Notes: generated by a model from the sequence alone, not told the origin. A stretch of DNA of 64,000 nucleotides from Ectothiorhodospira lacustris (GCF_022227845.1 NZ_JAJNQN010000009.1:1-64000); one strand, 5' to 3'. Positions 1 through 8,067 are shown, counted from the stretch's first letter. Program-made: numbers and translations.

Positions 1-8
1 AAAATGAT

Positions 9-761
9 ATGTCACTGACAATAGATAAAAAATTTAGCTCCAAAAGAGTTTCAATCGCTTTGGTGGCCGCATGGGTCGTTTCAATTGCTGCCACTCTGTT
101 GATTGGGAATGCCTGGATAGCGCTAGGGTCAATGTTTCTCGGCGGGGCGTTGCCATTTGTACTGTTGGCTATTTGGTTGCCTCAGTCAAGACTGGGGAAA
201 TTCATTAAAGAAGCTGCATCGGTATGGCAGTTGCGGATATTTGGGGTTGGCGCATTGTTCGCGTATTCAATTTACGCCAGCAAATGGGCCCGCGGTGTTA
301 TAAACAAGATTTTCCATGTTGATCCAGGCCACTTCGGGATATCCACGACGCTCCTTGCAGTTCTGTATGCGCCTTTTGGTCTTATATATCGCCAAGATGT
401 TATTGGTTGGCTATGGGTCGGATTTATTCTACTCGGCACGCTTCTGACATATGTGTTGCCTTTGTCCCTTTTAACGCCGAACCGACCCGCTCTCGGATGG
501 AAGGCATGGGTGGGCAGTGTGCTATTTATTCTTGTCGGGGCGTTTTTTTTAACAATGAGTTTTCACCTCGCAAGCTCATTTGAACCGCTTGTAGAGCGAT
601 TCGCTGTATGGGCAGACTTCCACGAAAATCATCTCTGTACTAATGTTTCGGCTCAGGGAGCAGAAGCCGTCGTATTTATTGGCGGAGACCAAGTGCTGGC
701 CTACTTTCCTGACAACCACATGGGTAGTCGCTTTTCTGTGGAGTCGTGCAATTACAGATGA
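9..761 (+). CDS. integron cassette gene: hypothetical multi-pass membrane protein
   Basis: The 250-residue product is not recognised. It has about six hydrophobic segments (roughly residues 15-35, 38-56, 75-92, 108-126, 133-153 and 166-188). A soluble C-terminal tail of about 60 residues with two cysteines may be extracytoplasmic. The ATG is only 8 bases into the window, so the upstream attC or ribosome site cannot be seen. An attC site starts 4 bases after the stop, which makes this the gene of an integron cassette. No function can be assigned. Confidence 0.75.
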   Translation: MSLTIDKKFSSKRVSIALVAAWVVSIAATLLIGNAWIALGSMFLGGALPFVLLAIWLPQSRLGKFIKEAASVWQLRIFGVGALFAYSIYASKWARGVINKIFHVDPGHFGISTTLLAVLYAPFGLIYRQDVIGWLWVGFILLGTLLTYVLPLSLLTPNRPALGWKAWVGSVLFILVGAFFLTMSFHLASSFEPLVERFAVWADFHENHLCTNVSAQGAEAVVFIGGDQVLAYFPDNHMGSRFSVESCNYR

Positions 762-765
762 GATT

Positions 766-837
766 TCTAACAAGTGCAGGTTGTCGGACGTGTACTACGC
801 TGCGCTCCGTACCCGCCGCAACTGCAAGCGTTAGCCC
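766..837 (+). other. attC recombination site
   Basis: The left end reads TCTAACAAG and the right end GCGTTAGCC, giving the R'' and R' core boxes. The inner arms TGCAGGTTG and CAACTGCA pair with one extra unpaired G, the extrahelical base typical of folded attC bottom strands. It separates the cassette at 9-761 from the next one. Confidence 0.9.
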
Positions 838-853
838 ACATGGAGGCCTTTTC

Positions 854-2320
854 ATGAATCCACAGCTTCTGTTTAACGAGTACTTCGAAATCGACCAGAA
901 GGTGGTGGATCGGTATGGGGCACTCAACATATGCGTGGAAGCAGATCTTCCACTTTTTGTTGATCCGTTTCTGTTATTCTCATCTGAGAATCCCCAGTAT
1001 CAGGCCCTGCACGACAAGATAGTCGGACATCTGATTTTTCTCCGCGAACTTGCCACGAATAACCCTTCAATTGGGTCTTCACTTTTTAAGTTCCCAGAAG
1101 TCCCACAGAATTGGCTTGGAATGTGTAAGTGGGGCAACAACGGTAAGGGTCTAGGCCCCAAGTTCGCTCGCAACTTGATAGGCGCATTTAATGGCTTCTA
1201 TCGCAATTTTGGGGCCGAGACAGTCACCGATGCTTCTCACATAGAGAAGTTGACACTCGTTGGGTCAGGAATTGGTCGCGATTTCATCAGCGATTTCACA
1301 ACTAATCTCATGCTGGAATTTCTGCTGAGCTACTCACAGAAATTTGCACAACAGCATCTTTCTCAACAACAACGCAAAACTTTCACGGTGCGCTGTAGCT
1401 TCGATCGTGACCTTATGGTCTGGACTCCGAAGTCTTTCGAGCTTCCATACTTTTACAAGGGAGATCGGGATGAGGATTTCATACTGTTAACACCCGTGGA
1501 TATACTGACAAAAGATGAGGCCTTCATCTGTCACAGCGATTTCACGAGTCAGTTCAGGAACGTTGCAAACTCCTTGGACAACGCGGCGCTCCGAGATGCT
1601 ATAAACCTCTACTTCCAAAAACACCTTCCGACCAACCCTAAAAAGCTAGATATTGAACGGGCAATTGATGCAACGGTTCAGAAATACCCTGAAATTCTCG
1701 ACTACTACATTGCGAAAAAAGAATCGGAGAAGGACAAGGCATCTGTACTTTCTGCTGAGAAAGTTGAGAAATTGCGAATTGAGCTACTAGCCACGCTCAC
1801 AGACTTCTGTAAACACCTGTTTGCGAACAGCGATTTCTACAGTATCGAGCCCACCAGCTATGGTGAGGCTCTGAAGCGGGCACACTTCCTTAAGCAGGTG
1901 ATTGAGGACAACGACGGCTACAGAATTTTCTACAAGGATGGCAAGCCAATCTCAACGGAGGAAACGGTCCAACGAATTTTTCGTCTGACCTGGTTTGCTT
2001 CGCCATACGACGTAAACGCCGAAGTTAACAACGGTCGAGGCCCCGCCGACTACAAGGTTTCGTTTGGGAGTCGGGATTCAACGATAGTTGAATTTAAACT
2101 TGGTGGCTCTAGTTCCCTTAAGAAGAACTTGCAAAATCAGACCGAAATTTACAAAAAAGCATCAAAGTCGATTTCTGATATCAAGGTGGTTCTTTGTTAC
2201 ACGAAGGCTGAAATCGCCAAGGTCCACCGGGCGCTCAAGGCCATTCAGCAGGAAAACGCTGAGAACGTGATTGTCATCGATGCAACGCCAAAAGTCTCGG
2301 CTTCGAAGGTGGGGGGATGA
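854..2320 (+). CDS. integron cassette gene: hypothetical protein with C-terminal PD-(D/E)XK-like nuclease signature
   Basis: The start at ATG 854 follows a GGAGG site 8 bases upstream; a longer upstream reading would run into the attC. The 488-residue product has no family I can name. Near residues 390-425 it reads GPADYKV followed by IVEFKLGG, which fits the D...ExK core of PD-(D/E)XK nucleases, with a following helix that could hold the conserved Q (NQTEIYKKA). Long, charged N-terminal regions are unassigned. A nuclease role, perhaps in phage defence as for many integron cassettes, is inference. Its downstream attC is interrupted by a group II intron. Confidence 0.75.
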   Translation: MNPQLLFNEYFEIDQKVVDRYGALNICVEADLPLFVDPFLLFSSENPQYQALHDKIVGHLIFLRELATNNPSIGSSLFKFPEVPQNWLGMCKWGNNGKGLGPKFARNLIGAFNGFYRNFGAETVTDASHIEKLTLVGSGIGRDFISDFTTNLMLEFLLSYSQKFAQQHLSQQQRKTFTVRCSFDRDLMVWTPKSFELPYFYKGDRDEDFILLTPVDILTKDEAFICHSDFTSQFRNVANSLDNAALRDAINLYFQKHLPTNPKKLDIERAIDATVQKYPEILDYYIAKKESEKDKASVLSAEKVEKLRIELLATLTDFCKHLFANSDFYSIEPTSYGEALKRAHFLKQVIEDNDGYRIFYKDGKPISTEETVQRIFRLTWFASPYDVNAEVNNGRGPADYKVSFGSRDSTIVEFKLGGSSSLKKNLQNQTEIYKKASKSISDIKVVLCYTKAEIAKVHRALKAIQQENAENVIVIDATPKVSASKVGG

Positions 2321-2424
2321 TGAGGGCTAATCGGGTAAGGGCGGGTGTTTAGCCCGCCCTCCCCACACCACCTAGCATGCGGGTCCGCACTAGGCGGTTC
2401 ATAAGAAGGGAGCACACGACGATT

Positions 2425-3780
2425 TCAGGTATAACCATGCGCTTTCATCCATTGATCGCGGATGCTGATCAAGCCTTGGCATTGCAGCCAGTCATTGGTC
2501 ATCCCGGTCTGGGTGCCGAGGGATCGGGACAGGTGCCAGTAGCTTTTGGAGCTCATGCCTGTCCAGATGGCGGCGCGTTTTGGCGTTCCCAGGGCCAGCA
2601 GGTGGCGGATACGGTTTCGCACCCCGCGCCACTGTTTCCAGTAGCACATGCGGATACGTCGTCGCAGCCAGTGGTCCAGCTCGGGAATGGGCCGATAGTA
2701 GTCCGAGATGCCGAAGTAGCCCATCCAACCACGGACATATTCCGTCAGCGTCTTGAGCCGGTGATCCATGGACACGCCCCAGCTCCGGCCGGTGAGCTTT
2801 CGCAGCCGGTGACGGAAGTCCTGATAGGCGCGCTCGGACCATCGCAGCTTGGTTCCCCGGAAGGTGAATCCCAGGAATTGGCAGTCGTTGGTCCTGACCA
2901 CGCGGCTCTTGTGCGGATTGACCACCAGCTTGAGGGTGCCGGTCAGGAAGCGAGACACGCTCGCCATGACTCGTTCCCCGGCGCGGTGGCTCCGCACGAG
3001 GATCAGCAGGTCGTCCGCATACCGGACGAACCGATGCCCTCGCGCTTCCAGTTCCTTGTCCAGGTCATCCAGAAGGATATTGGCCAGCAAGGGCGACAGG
3101 GGACCACCCTGGGGTGTCCCGATCACCGTTGCCTCAAGAGTATCCCCGACCCGCACACCCGCCCGCAGATACTCGCCGATCAACGCCAGCAGCCGTTTAT
3201 CGCGCACCTTGCGGCCCACTCGGGCCATCAGGATGTCGTGCTGGACCGTGTCGAAGAACTTCGCCAGGTCAAGGTCGACGGCGATGCGGTAGCCATCAGT
3301 GATATGGGTTTGTATCCGTCTCAGTGCTCCATGGGCGGAGCGTCCGGGTCGGAAGCCGAAACTCGAATCCGAGAATCCTGGATCGAAGATCGGCCCCAGA
3401 GCTTGCGCCATGGCCTGTTGAATGACCCGATCCGTCACCGTCGGGATGCCAAGCAGTCGCTCGCCCCCATCGGGTTTGGGAAGGGTCACTCGTCGCACCG
3501 GTTGTGGCCGGTAGGTGCCATCACGCAAGGCTTGGCGGATGACCGGCAGGTTCGAACGCGCGAACTCAGGGAAGTCCTCGATGTGCATCCCATCGACACC
3601 GGGGGCGCCCCTGTTGGCTTTCACCCGCTTCCATGCCTGTCGCATGTTCTCGCTTGCCAGCACCCGCTCCATCAGGTCGTCGTGCAAGGCTGGCTGCGTG
3701 GTATCACGCCGCGACGCGTCTCCCCCGGACGGGTTCGACGACGCGTGCGAGCAATCCACGGCTCCGCCTTGTCTTCTCAT
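2425..3780 (-). CDS. ltrA: group II intron reverse transcriptase/maturase
   Basis: This is the intron-encoded protein that reverse-transcribes the intron and assists its splicing. From the ATG at 3780 it has 451 residues, about the size of class C proteins. Blocks in order are the N-terminal RT region with GIPTVTDRVIQQA, the FGFRPGRSAHGAL motif, VDLDLAKFFDTV (first catalytic Asp), GTPQGGPLSPLLANILL, the catalytic YADDLLIL box, and a maturase X domain. The frame stays open upstream to 4065 through a 24-residue repeat, but homology begins only after 3780, so the shorter start is preferred. No EN domain is visible, as expected for class C. It appears intact. Confidence 0.95.
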   Translation of the reverse strand: MRRQGGAVDCSHASSNPSGGDASRRDTTQPALHDDLMERVLASENMRQAWKRVKANRGAPGVDGMHIEDFPEFARSNLPVIRQALRDGTYRPQPVRRVTLPKPDGGERLLGIPTVTDRVIQQAMAQALGPIFDPGFSDSSFGFRPGRSAHGALRRIQTHITDGYRIAVDLDLAKFFDTVQHDILMARVGRKVRDKRLLALIGEYLRAGVRVGDTLEATVIGTPQGGPLSPLLANILLDDLDKELEARGHRFVRYADDLLILVRSHRAGERVMASVSRFLTGTLKLVVNPHKSRVVRTNDCQFLGFTFRGTKLRWSERAYQDFRHRLRKLTGRSWGVSMDHRLKTLTEYVRGWMGYFGISDYYRPIPELDHWLRRRIRMCYWKQWRGVRNRIRHLLALGTPKRAAIWTGMSSKSYWHLSRSLGTQTGMTNDWLQCQGLISIRDQWMKAHGYT

Positions 3781-3890
3781 GTTCGGCCCTTCACCGCGAG
3801 GCCCGTCCACGGGCGTGCGATTACTATGGCTTCGGCTGACCTCTGCTCCGTCACGTCGAACGTTGCCGTTGGACGCGCTGCCCGGGTCGC

Positions 3891-4034
3891 GGTAGGGTCC
3901 GGTGGGATGCCCAGTCCTTTCGGGCTGGCCCTCAGTCCGGCTCCCATGGCGACCACAGCCACGGTAGGGTTCGATGGCGTATCCAGTCCTTTCGGACTGG
4001 GCCTCAGTTCGACTCCCATGGCGGCACGGGCCGC
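3891..4034. repeat. two tandem 72-bp units inside the group II intron
   Basis: Units at about 3891-3962 and 3963-4034 are roughly 80% identical. Each contains a short hairpin around CCAGTCCTTTCGGRCTGG and ends near CTCCCATGGCG. They lie upstream of the maturase start, in the part of the intron expected to be domain III/IV. Read in the maturase frame they encode a repeated 24-residue segment. Confidence 0.8.
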
Positions 4035-4333
4035 ATGCGGAACAGATCTCCCCGGATAAGGACATGAACTTTCAGTGCACAACCGCCGCATTTACCCTAT
4101 CCCCTGCACCTGATGGGCTTTGTCACCTTGTGCTGACTCGCCCGGGGACTGAGCCTTCTATGCGGTTTCTGTCCGTCGGCTCGCACTTTTGCGCTCGGGC
4201 TTCCTCCAGACAGACCCTCACGGGGCTGCCCTTGCCGTCGGCTAGTAGTTACGTTGGTCCACAGTGTGGACATCACAGGTACTCCTACAGGGGACTTTCA
4301 CCCCATCAGTTCATGCCCATGCCGGGCGTACAC

Positions 4334-4425
4334 AAATCGCTGCAGCTGACGTTTAACTCGCCGCTCGGTTTGGCTACGCCAAGCCCTCACGTCGACTCAA
4401 ACGCAGCTGAGCTCAAGCGTTAGGC
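4334..4425 (+). other. attC site, right part (split by the group II intron; left box at 2324-2329)
   Basis: The segment ends in GCGTTAGGC (4417-4425). Inner arms CAGCTGACGTTT and AAACGCAGCTG pair with one extra A, the extrahelical base of attC. Joining it to GGGCTAA at 2324-2330 rebuilds a full attC of about 98 bp for the nuclease-like cassette. The loop region carries a further stem (GGTTTGGC / GCCAAGCC). Confidence 0.88.
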
Positions 4426-4444
4426 CCAAAAAGTTTAATTGATC

Positions 4445-5485
4445 ATGACTCCAGAAAAAGCAAAAGAATTTCAGCGCATTATGAAAAATCGTCCTCATGT
4501 AGTCATTCTTGGAGCGGGCGCAACTGTCGCCGCAATACCGAATGGTGACAAGAATGGAAAAAAGTCATCCGTCATGGATGGCTTTATTGAAAAACTTGGG
4601 ATGACTCAGATAATCCAAGACGCTGGACTTAAAACCAAAAGCAGCAATCTTGAGGATATATACACGGAGCTTCATGAACGGGACGATTGCAACGAAATTA
4701 GGTCGCTTCTAGATCAAAGGATTAGAGGATATTTCTCAGCAATAGAAATTCCTGACGAGCCAAATATATACGATTTACTTTTACTATCTTTACGGAAGAA
4801 GGACTTAGTAGGAACCTTTAACTGGGATCCTCTGCTACTTCAAGCGTATCAACGGGTATCAAAAATAACGAAAGACCTCCCAGATCTTGCGTTCCTCCAT
4901 GGGAATGTTCTCGTCGGGTGTTGCCCAGATCATAAATATGGCGGCATCATTTATGCGAAGTGCCCGCAGTGCGGTAATTACTTTCAGCCTGGTCGTCTAC
5001 TATACCCAATCCGAGAGAAAAACTATGCGGAAGATCCGTATATTAAAGATAACTGGAATGCAATTCGCAACAGGCTTAGGAGTGCTTATCTCGTAACTAT
5101 CTTCGGCTATAGCGCTCCCAAGACTGATTCGGAAGCTATTGCTCTGATGAAAGAGGCTTGGGGCTCAGTCGATGATAGAAATCTTGAAGATTTCGAGTTC
5201 ATCGATATTAGGTCGGAGGATGAACTTACTGACAGTTGGTCTGATTTTGTGCACTCGCATCATTATGAGGTTCATAGCAGCTTCTTTGCATCAAGTCTTG
5301 GGAAGCACCCGCGACGTACCACTGTGGAGCTATTTGATCGCACAATGGAATGCAAATTCACGAGAGCAACTCGTAAGTTTGAACCTGACATGGACTGGAT
5401 AAAGGTAAAGAAGCTTGTCGAAGTCCTGGTCAAAGAAGAAGTCGAGATTGGTGATGACGAGTTTCTTTCCATCGAGTCAGCCTAA
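4445..5485 (+). CDS. integron cassette gene: SIR2-like domain protein
   Basis: The N-terminal part carries SIR2-like signatures for NAD binding: VVILGAGAT (about residues 20-28), TFNWDPLLLQAY (about 120-131), LHGN, a CPQC pair that may be part of a zinc site, and IFGYSAPKTDSEA (about 220-232). SIR2-like domains in bacteria often degrade NAD during abortive phage defence, so a defence role is plausible but inferred. ATG 4445 is chosen; an in-frame TTG lies 6 bases upstream. The product has 346 residues. The stop codon lies within the left box of the following attC. GC content is much lower than in the core genome. Confidence 0.85.
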   Translation: MTPEKAKEFQRIMKNRPHVVILGAGATVAAIPNGDKNGKKSSVMDGFIEKLGMTQIIQDAGLKTKSSNLEDIYTELHERDDCNEIRSLLDQRIRGYFSAIEIPDEPNIYDLLLLSLRKKDLVGTFNWDPLLLQAYQRVSKITKDLPDLAFLHGNVLVGCCPDHKYGGIIYAKCPQCGNYFQPGRLLYPIREKNYAEDPYIKDNWNAIRNRLRSAYLVTIFGYSAPKTDSEAIALMKEAWGSVDDRNLEDFEFIDIRSEDELTDSWSDFVHSHHYEVHSSFFASSLGKHPRRTTVELFDRTMECKFTRATRKFEPDMDWIKVKKLVEVLVKEEVEIGDDEFLSIESA

Positions 5486-5558
5486 CAAAGCGCATCAGTT
5501 CGCGGCCGATGGCCGCCGGACGTCCCTGACGGGCCGCCGCTGTGCTTCGCGTTGGGGC
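5480..5558 (+). other. attC recombination site
   Basis: It starts with GCCTAACAAAG and ends with TTCGCGTTGGGGC. The arms AAGCGCATCAG and CTGTGCTT pair with an extrahelical base, and a GCGGCC / GGGCCGC stem follows. The right core box deviates slightly from GTTRRRY. It overlaps the stop codon of the SIR2-like gene. Confidence 0.82.
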
Positions 5559-5640
5559 AGGAATACGGAATTTTATTTGCATACCGTTTGATGCCATCAA
5601 GAGAAAAATTAAGCAGAAAAATTCGGAAAATCATGCTATT

Positions 5641-5700
5641 CAATGACACAAAAACTTCGCTGGATAACGGAGTTGATCCAGCGAAGTTTTTGTGTCATTG
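5641..5700. repeat. perfect 25-bp inverted repeat with a 10-nt loop
   Basis: The left arm 5641-5665 (starting CAATGACACAAAAACTTCGC) and the right arm 5676-5700 are exact reverse complements. The spacer is AACGGAGTTG. The transcript would form a very stable 25-bp hairpin on either strand. It could be a terminator-like or structured RNA element, or a remnant of a palindromic mobile element. Confidence 0.95.
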
Positions 5701-5784
5701 ATGAGCCCTCATTTTTCTGCCGTTGCGGATCTTGATGGCGCTACCTCGGCTCCAGGCTGCGCGGGCTTTGAGCCACTTATGATA

Positions 5785-5860
5785 GCCCCAACAACTCGCA
5801 AGAGCAGATCTTGGCTGCGCTGCGCTCCGCCAAGACTGCTCAGCTTTATTCGTTACATGC
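5785..5860 (+). other. attC recombination site
   Basis: The left box is CCCCAACAA and the right box TTCGTTACATGC. Arms GAGCAGATCTTGGC and GCCAAGACTGCTC are complementary except for one extra A, the classic extrahelical base. A CTGCGCTGCG loop lies between. Confidence 0.88.
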
Positions 5861-5892
5861 ATCAAATTAAAATAACCAGTCGAGGTTGAGTT

Positions 5893-6159
5893 ATGGCAAA
5901 TGAAGTTGAAGTTGAAATTAAGATCCTCAAAGAAGGCGATGAGATTATAGGCCTTTGGGAGAACAGAATATTAGTAAGACATAAAGATGGAAGTGCGGAG
6001 TTCTTTATTCTAGATATAGATGAAAATGGCTATCCTCGACTGAGTAATAAAACATGGAAAATAACGAAAGGTGACGGTGAGATTCATATCAGCAAAAAGG
6101 TAGAAAAGGAAAAGAAAGGATCTAAAGGTAGTAATCCGCCAAAAGTAATTACATTTTAA
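5893..6159 (+). CDS. first gene of a three-gene integron cassette: small hypothetical protein
   Basis: An 88-residue acidic-to-basic protein of unknown family, preceded by a purine-rich GAGGTTGAG ribosome site. The first 60 residues look like a small beta-rich domain, and the C-terminal 25 residues are a lysine-rich tail (KKVEKEKKGSKGS). It is followed after 10 bases by the zinc-knuckle gene, and the three genes share one attC, so they move and are probably expressed together. Confidence 0.7.
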   Translation: MANEVEVEIKILKEGDEIIGLWENRILVRHKDGSAEFFILDIDENGYPRLSNKTWKITKGDGEIHISKKVEKEKKGSKGSNPPKVITF

Positions 6160-6169
6160 GGCGGTCGTT

Positions 6170-6445
6170 ATGGCATGTTCTAAGTGTGGTAAAACTGGGC
6201 ATAATGCTAGGTCTTGTCCAAATGGCCCGAGTGAAGAAAAGTCTATTGTAGGTGGGCGAGATCGCATGATCATTGCGATTGACAACACAGATGAAGAAAG
6301 TCTACATGAAATAGCCGCGGCAGTTATGAAGGCGAAGCGGAAAATTGCTCCAAATGCCCGTGAAACGATAGTTATTGGCGATGAGAGATCACTTCCTCAT
6401 AAGGTACTTCAGCTTTTAGAAAATAAAGAGGTTGATGATGAGTAA
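6170..6445 (+). CDS. second gene of a three-gene integron cassette: CCHC zinc-knuckle protein
   Basis: The 91-residue product begins with CSKCGKTGHNARSC, an exact C-x2-C-x4-H-x4-C zinc knuckle (Cys3, Cys6, His11, Cys16), a nucleic-acid-binding motif common in retroviral and eukaryotic proteins and uncommon in bacteria. The remainder (about residues 30-91) is a mixed alpha/beta region of unknown family with MIIAIDN near its start. The last 8 bases overlap the start of the HNH gene, which suggests translational coupling. A role binding RNA or single-stranded DNA is inferred from the knuckle only. Confidence 0.75.
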   Translation: MACSKCGKTGHNARSCPNGPSEEKSIVGGRDRMIIAIDNTDEESLHEIAAAVMKAKRKIAPNARETIVIGDERSLPHKVLQLLENKEVDDE

Positions 6446-6668
6446 GAAAAGACCGCCGGGTCATGTCAAAGCTCAGAAAGAAGTTAAAGAACGAGAAGGC
6501 TATATGTGTTTACGCTGTGGTGGTGTTTACAAAGATGCTCATGGGCATCACCTGCTTTACTATAGCGAGGGAGGTCCTGCTAACTATTACACCATGGCAA
6601 CGAAATGTCCTGAATGCCACAGAAAGTATCATGCTAAAAAAGCAAACATAGACATAATTCGCTTCTAG
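6438..6668 (+). CDS. third gene of a three-gene integron cassette: HNH nuclease
   Basis: A 76-residue protein with an HNH endonuclease layout: CLRCG, then HGHHLLYYSEGG, N in PANYY, and CPECHRKYH. Two CxxC pairs would bind the structural zinc, and the HH and distal His would form the beta-beta-alpha metal site. ATG 6438 is chosen because AAAGAGG lies 6 bases upstream; an ATG 3 bases earlier is possible. The gene overlaps the zinc-knuckle gene by 8 bases and is followed directly by an attC. Target and role are unknown. Confidence 0.82.
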   Translation: MSKKRPPGHVKAQKEVKEREGYMCLRCGGVYKDAHGHHLLYYSEGGPANYYTMATKCPECHRKYHAKKANIDIIRF

Positions 6669-6744
6669 CATGTAACAAGTTGCTGCACGCGGAAAAATTA
6701 CTCGCTACGCTCCCAATTTTCCGGTGAGCAAAGCGTTCTACATA
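6669..6744 (+). other. attC recombination site
   Basis: It begins CATGTAACAAG next to the HNH stop codon and ends GCGTTCTACATAG. The arms TTGCTGCACGCGGAAAA and TTTTCCGGTGAGCAA pair with small bulges. The outer boxes ATGTAAC and GTTCTACAT are imperfect. Confidence 0.75.
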
Positions 6745-6760
6745 GTAAATTGAGGATTGT

Positions 6761-8014
6761 ATGGACCCGTTCGATGTTGAGAAAGAAAAAAAGATTCTAA
6801 GTTCTGGCGTAAGAGATATTTTTACCCCTTATCAACCGATAATGAGCCATGGCCTGTTCTATGGTAGGTCCAAGGAAATAACTGCAATAATTCAACAGAT
6901 AAACACCCCAGGCCAGCATTCTGTATTATTTGGAGACCGAGGCGTTGGTAAAAGCTCTTTAGCCAACGTCGTTGCAGAAACACTTAAGCCATTAAAGAAT
7001 GATAATCTTATAAAAAAGAGATGTGATAGTGACGATACTTTTATAACGATTATCGAAAAGTTATTAAATGAGGTTGGGATCGACCTGCAAGTAAGTTCGT
7101 CCCAACAGCAAAAGGCAGAAGGTGGGAAAGCTGGAATAAAAATTCCTGTATTTGATGCAGGAGTAGAGTCAAAGAGCACGGATACAGTTAGCTTAAAGGG
7201 AGTATCAGATCGCGCTAACTCCCCGAGCTGGGTGGCAGAGAAGGTAAAAGATATCAATGCGTTATTTTTACTCGATGAAATCGATGTTATTGGAAAAGAG
7301 GAAAAATGGAAGGTTGCAGAACTAGTTAAACAGCTATCTGACGAAGGATCTCCTTTAAAATTCTTGATCGTGGGAATTGCTGAAACGGCCAGTGAATTGA
7401 CTCATGGTCATAAATCTGTCCAACGTTGTTTGAAGGAGACTCCGCTACCTAAACTGAGCGATTCTGAGGTTAAAGGAATTATTGAGGAAGGCGGAATTCG
7501 GATCGGCGTAAAGTTTTCTCAATCAGCAATTAGGAAGATCGTCAACGTAAGTGCAGGGTACGCTCATTTTACACATCTGCTTTCCTTGAAAGCTTCTGAA
7601 AAAGCTATCGGTGAGGGACGAGGCGAAATAGCCTTGGGGCACATACAAGCAGCAACGGACGATGCGTGCGGTGACGCAGAGGGAGTCTTAAGGACCGCGT
7701 ACAACGAAGCCACTAGATCCTCCAATACTGAAGAGTTTCGGAAAATATTAATAGCAGCCTCGTCTATAACCGATGTGGAATTTAAATCATCATCCCTACG
7801 GCTGGCTTATGAGAGATTATGGGGAGTAGAGATCAATCAAGGCTGGCTAAATAATTACCTCCAAAAGATTGTCTCAGATGGAAATCACACAATTCTGCGC
7901 CGCTTGGCAAAAGGCGTATATAAATTCAATGATCCAAGAATGCCAAGCTACATTAGGCTTGCTAACTTAACGTTACTTCCTGATGTAGAACAAGAAAATG
8001 CAGCCGACCGCTAA
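6761..8014 (+). CDS. integron cassette gene: AAA+/ORC-like ATPase
   Basis: The 417-residue product has a P-loop ATPase domain: an N-terminal GLFYGRSKEI box, Walker A GDRGVGKSS (about residues 58-66), and Walker B LFLLDEID (about 168-175). A sensor-like region and a helical lid follow. The C-terminal third (about 320-400) resembles a winged helix. This architecture is shared by ORC/Cdc6-like and STAND-like ATPases, several of which act in phage defence or transposition. No effector domain or partner gene is visible in the cassette. The role is unknown. Confidence 0.85.
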   Translation: MDPFDVEKEKKILSSGVRDIFTPYQPIMSHGLFYGRSKEITAIIQQINTPGQHSVLFGDRGVGKSSLANVVAETLKPLKNDNLIKKRCDSDDTFITIIEKLLNEVGIDLQVSSSQQQKAEGGKAGIKIPVFDAGVESKSTDTVSLKGVSDRANSPSWVAEKVKDINALFLLDEIDVIGKEEKWKVAELVKQLSDEGSPLKFLIVGIAETASELTHGHKSVQRCLKETPLPKLSDSEVKGIIEEGGIRIGVKFSQSAIRKIVNVSAGYAHFTHLLSLKASEKAIGEGRGEIALGHIQAATDDACGDAEGVLRTAYNEATRSSNTEEFRKILIAASSITDVEFKSSSLRLAYERLWGVEINQGWLNNYLQKIVSDGNHTILRRLAKGVYKFNDPRMPSYIRLANLTLLPDVEQENAADR

Positions 8015-8060
8015 AGCGCCGACTGATTTTGGCGTTAGCGCGCCGCGCAAAGCGCGGCGC
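8009..8060 (+). other. degenerate attC-like hairpin plus GC-rich hairpin
   Basis: CGCTAAAGCGCC (8009-8020) and GGCGTTAGCG (8031-8040) pair around a 10-nt loop, like the outer boxes of a very short or truncated attC overlapping the stop codon of the ATPase gene. A second perfect 9-bp hairpin, GCGCCGCGC-AAA-GCGCGGCGC, follows at 8040-8060. It has no T-run, so it is only weakly terminator-like. Confidence 0.5.
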
Positions 8061-8067
8061 ATCTGGC

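Larger units (their letters stand above)
2330..4333 (-). mobile_element. group IIC-attC intron, complete, inserted in the bottom strand of an attC
   Basis: On the minus strand the element starts with GTGTACGCCCGGCATGGGC (from 4333) followed by a region containing GGGGTGAAAGTCCCC, typical of group II intron 5' domains. It encodes one maturase. The 3' end (about 2330-2405) folds as domain V, with arms ACCGCCTAGTGCGG and CCGCATGCTAGGTGGT, then a domain VI-like hairpin. Flanking bases form a split attC: GGGCTAA on one side and the remaining arms at 4334-4425. The orientation, opposite to the cassette genes, is the rule for IIC-attC introns. Exact ends may be off by 1-2 bases. Confidence 0.9.
5559..5860. 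other. ORF-less integron cassette
   Basis: Two attC sites bound about 225 bases with no convincing protein-coding frame. The only evident structure is a perfect palindrome at 5641-5700. Such cassettes may carry small RNAs, promoters or terminators, but nothing here tells which. Confidence 0.7.

Noticed and set aside
2377-4059. 560-codon + strand ORF
   Set aside because: It is the antisense of the group II intron and its maturase; no recognisable domain or ribosome site.
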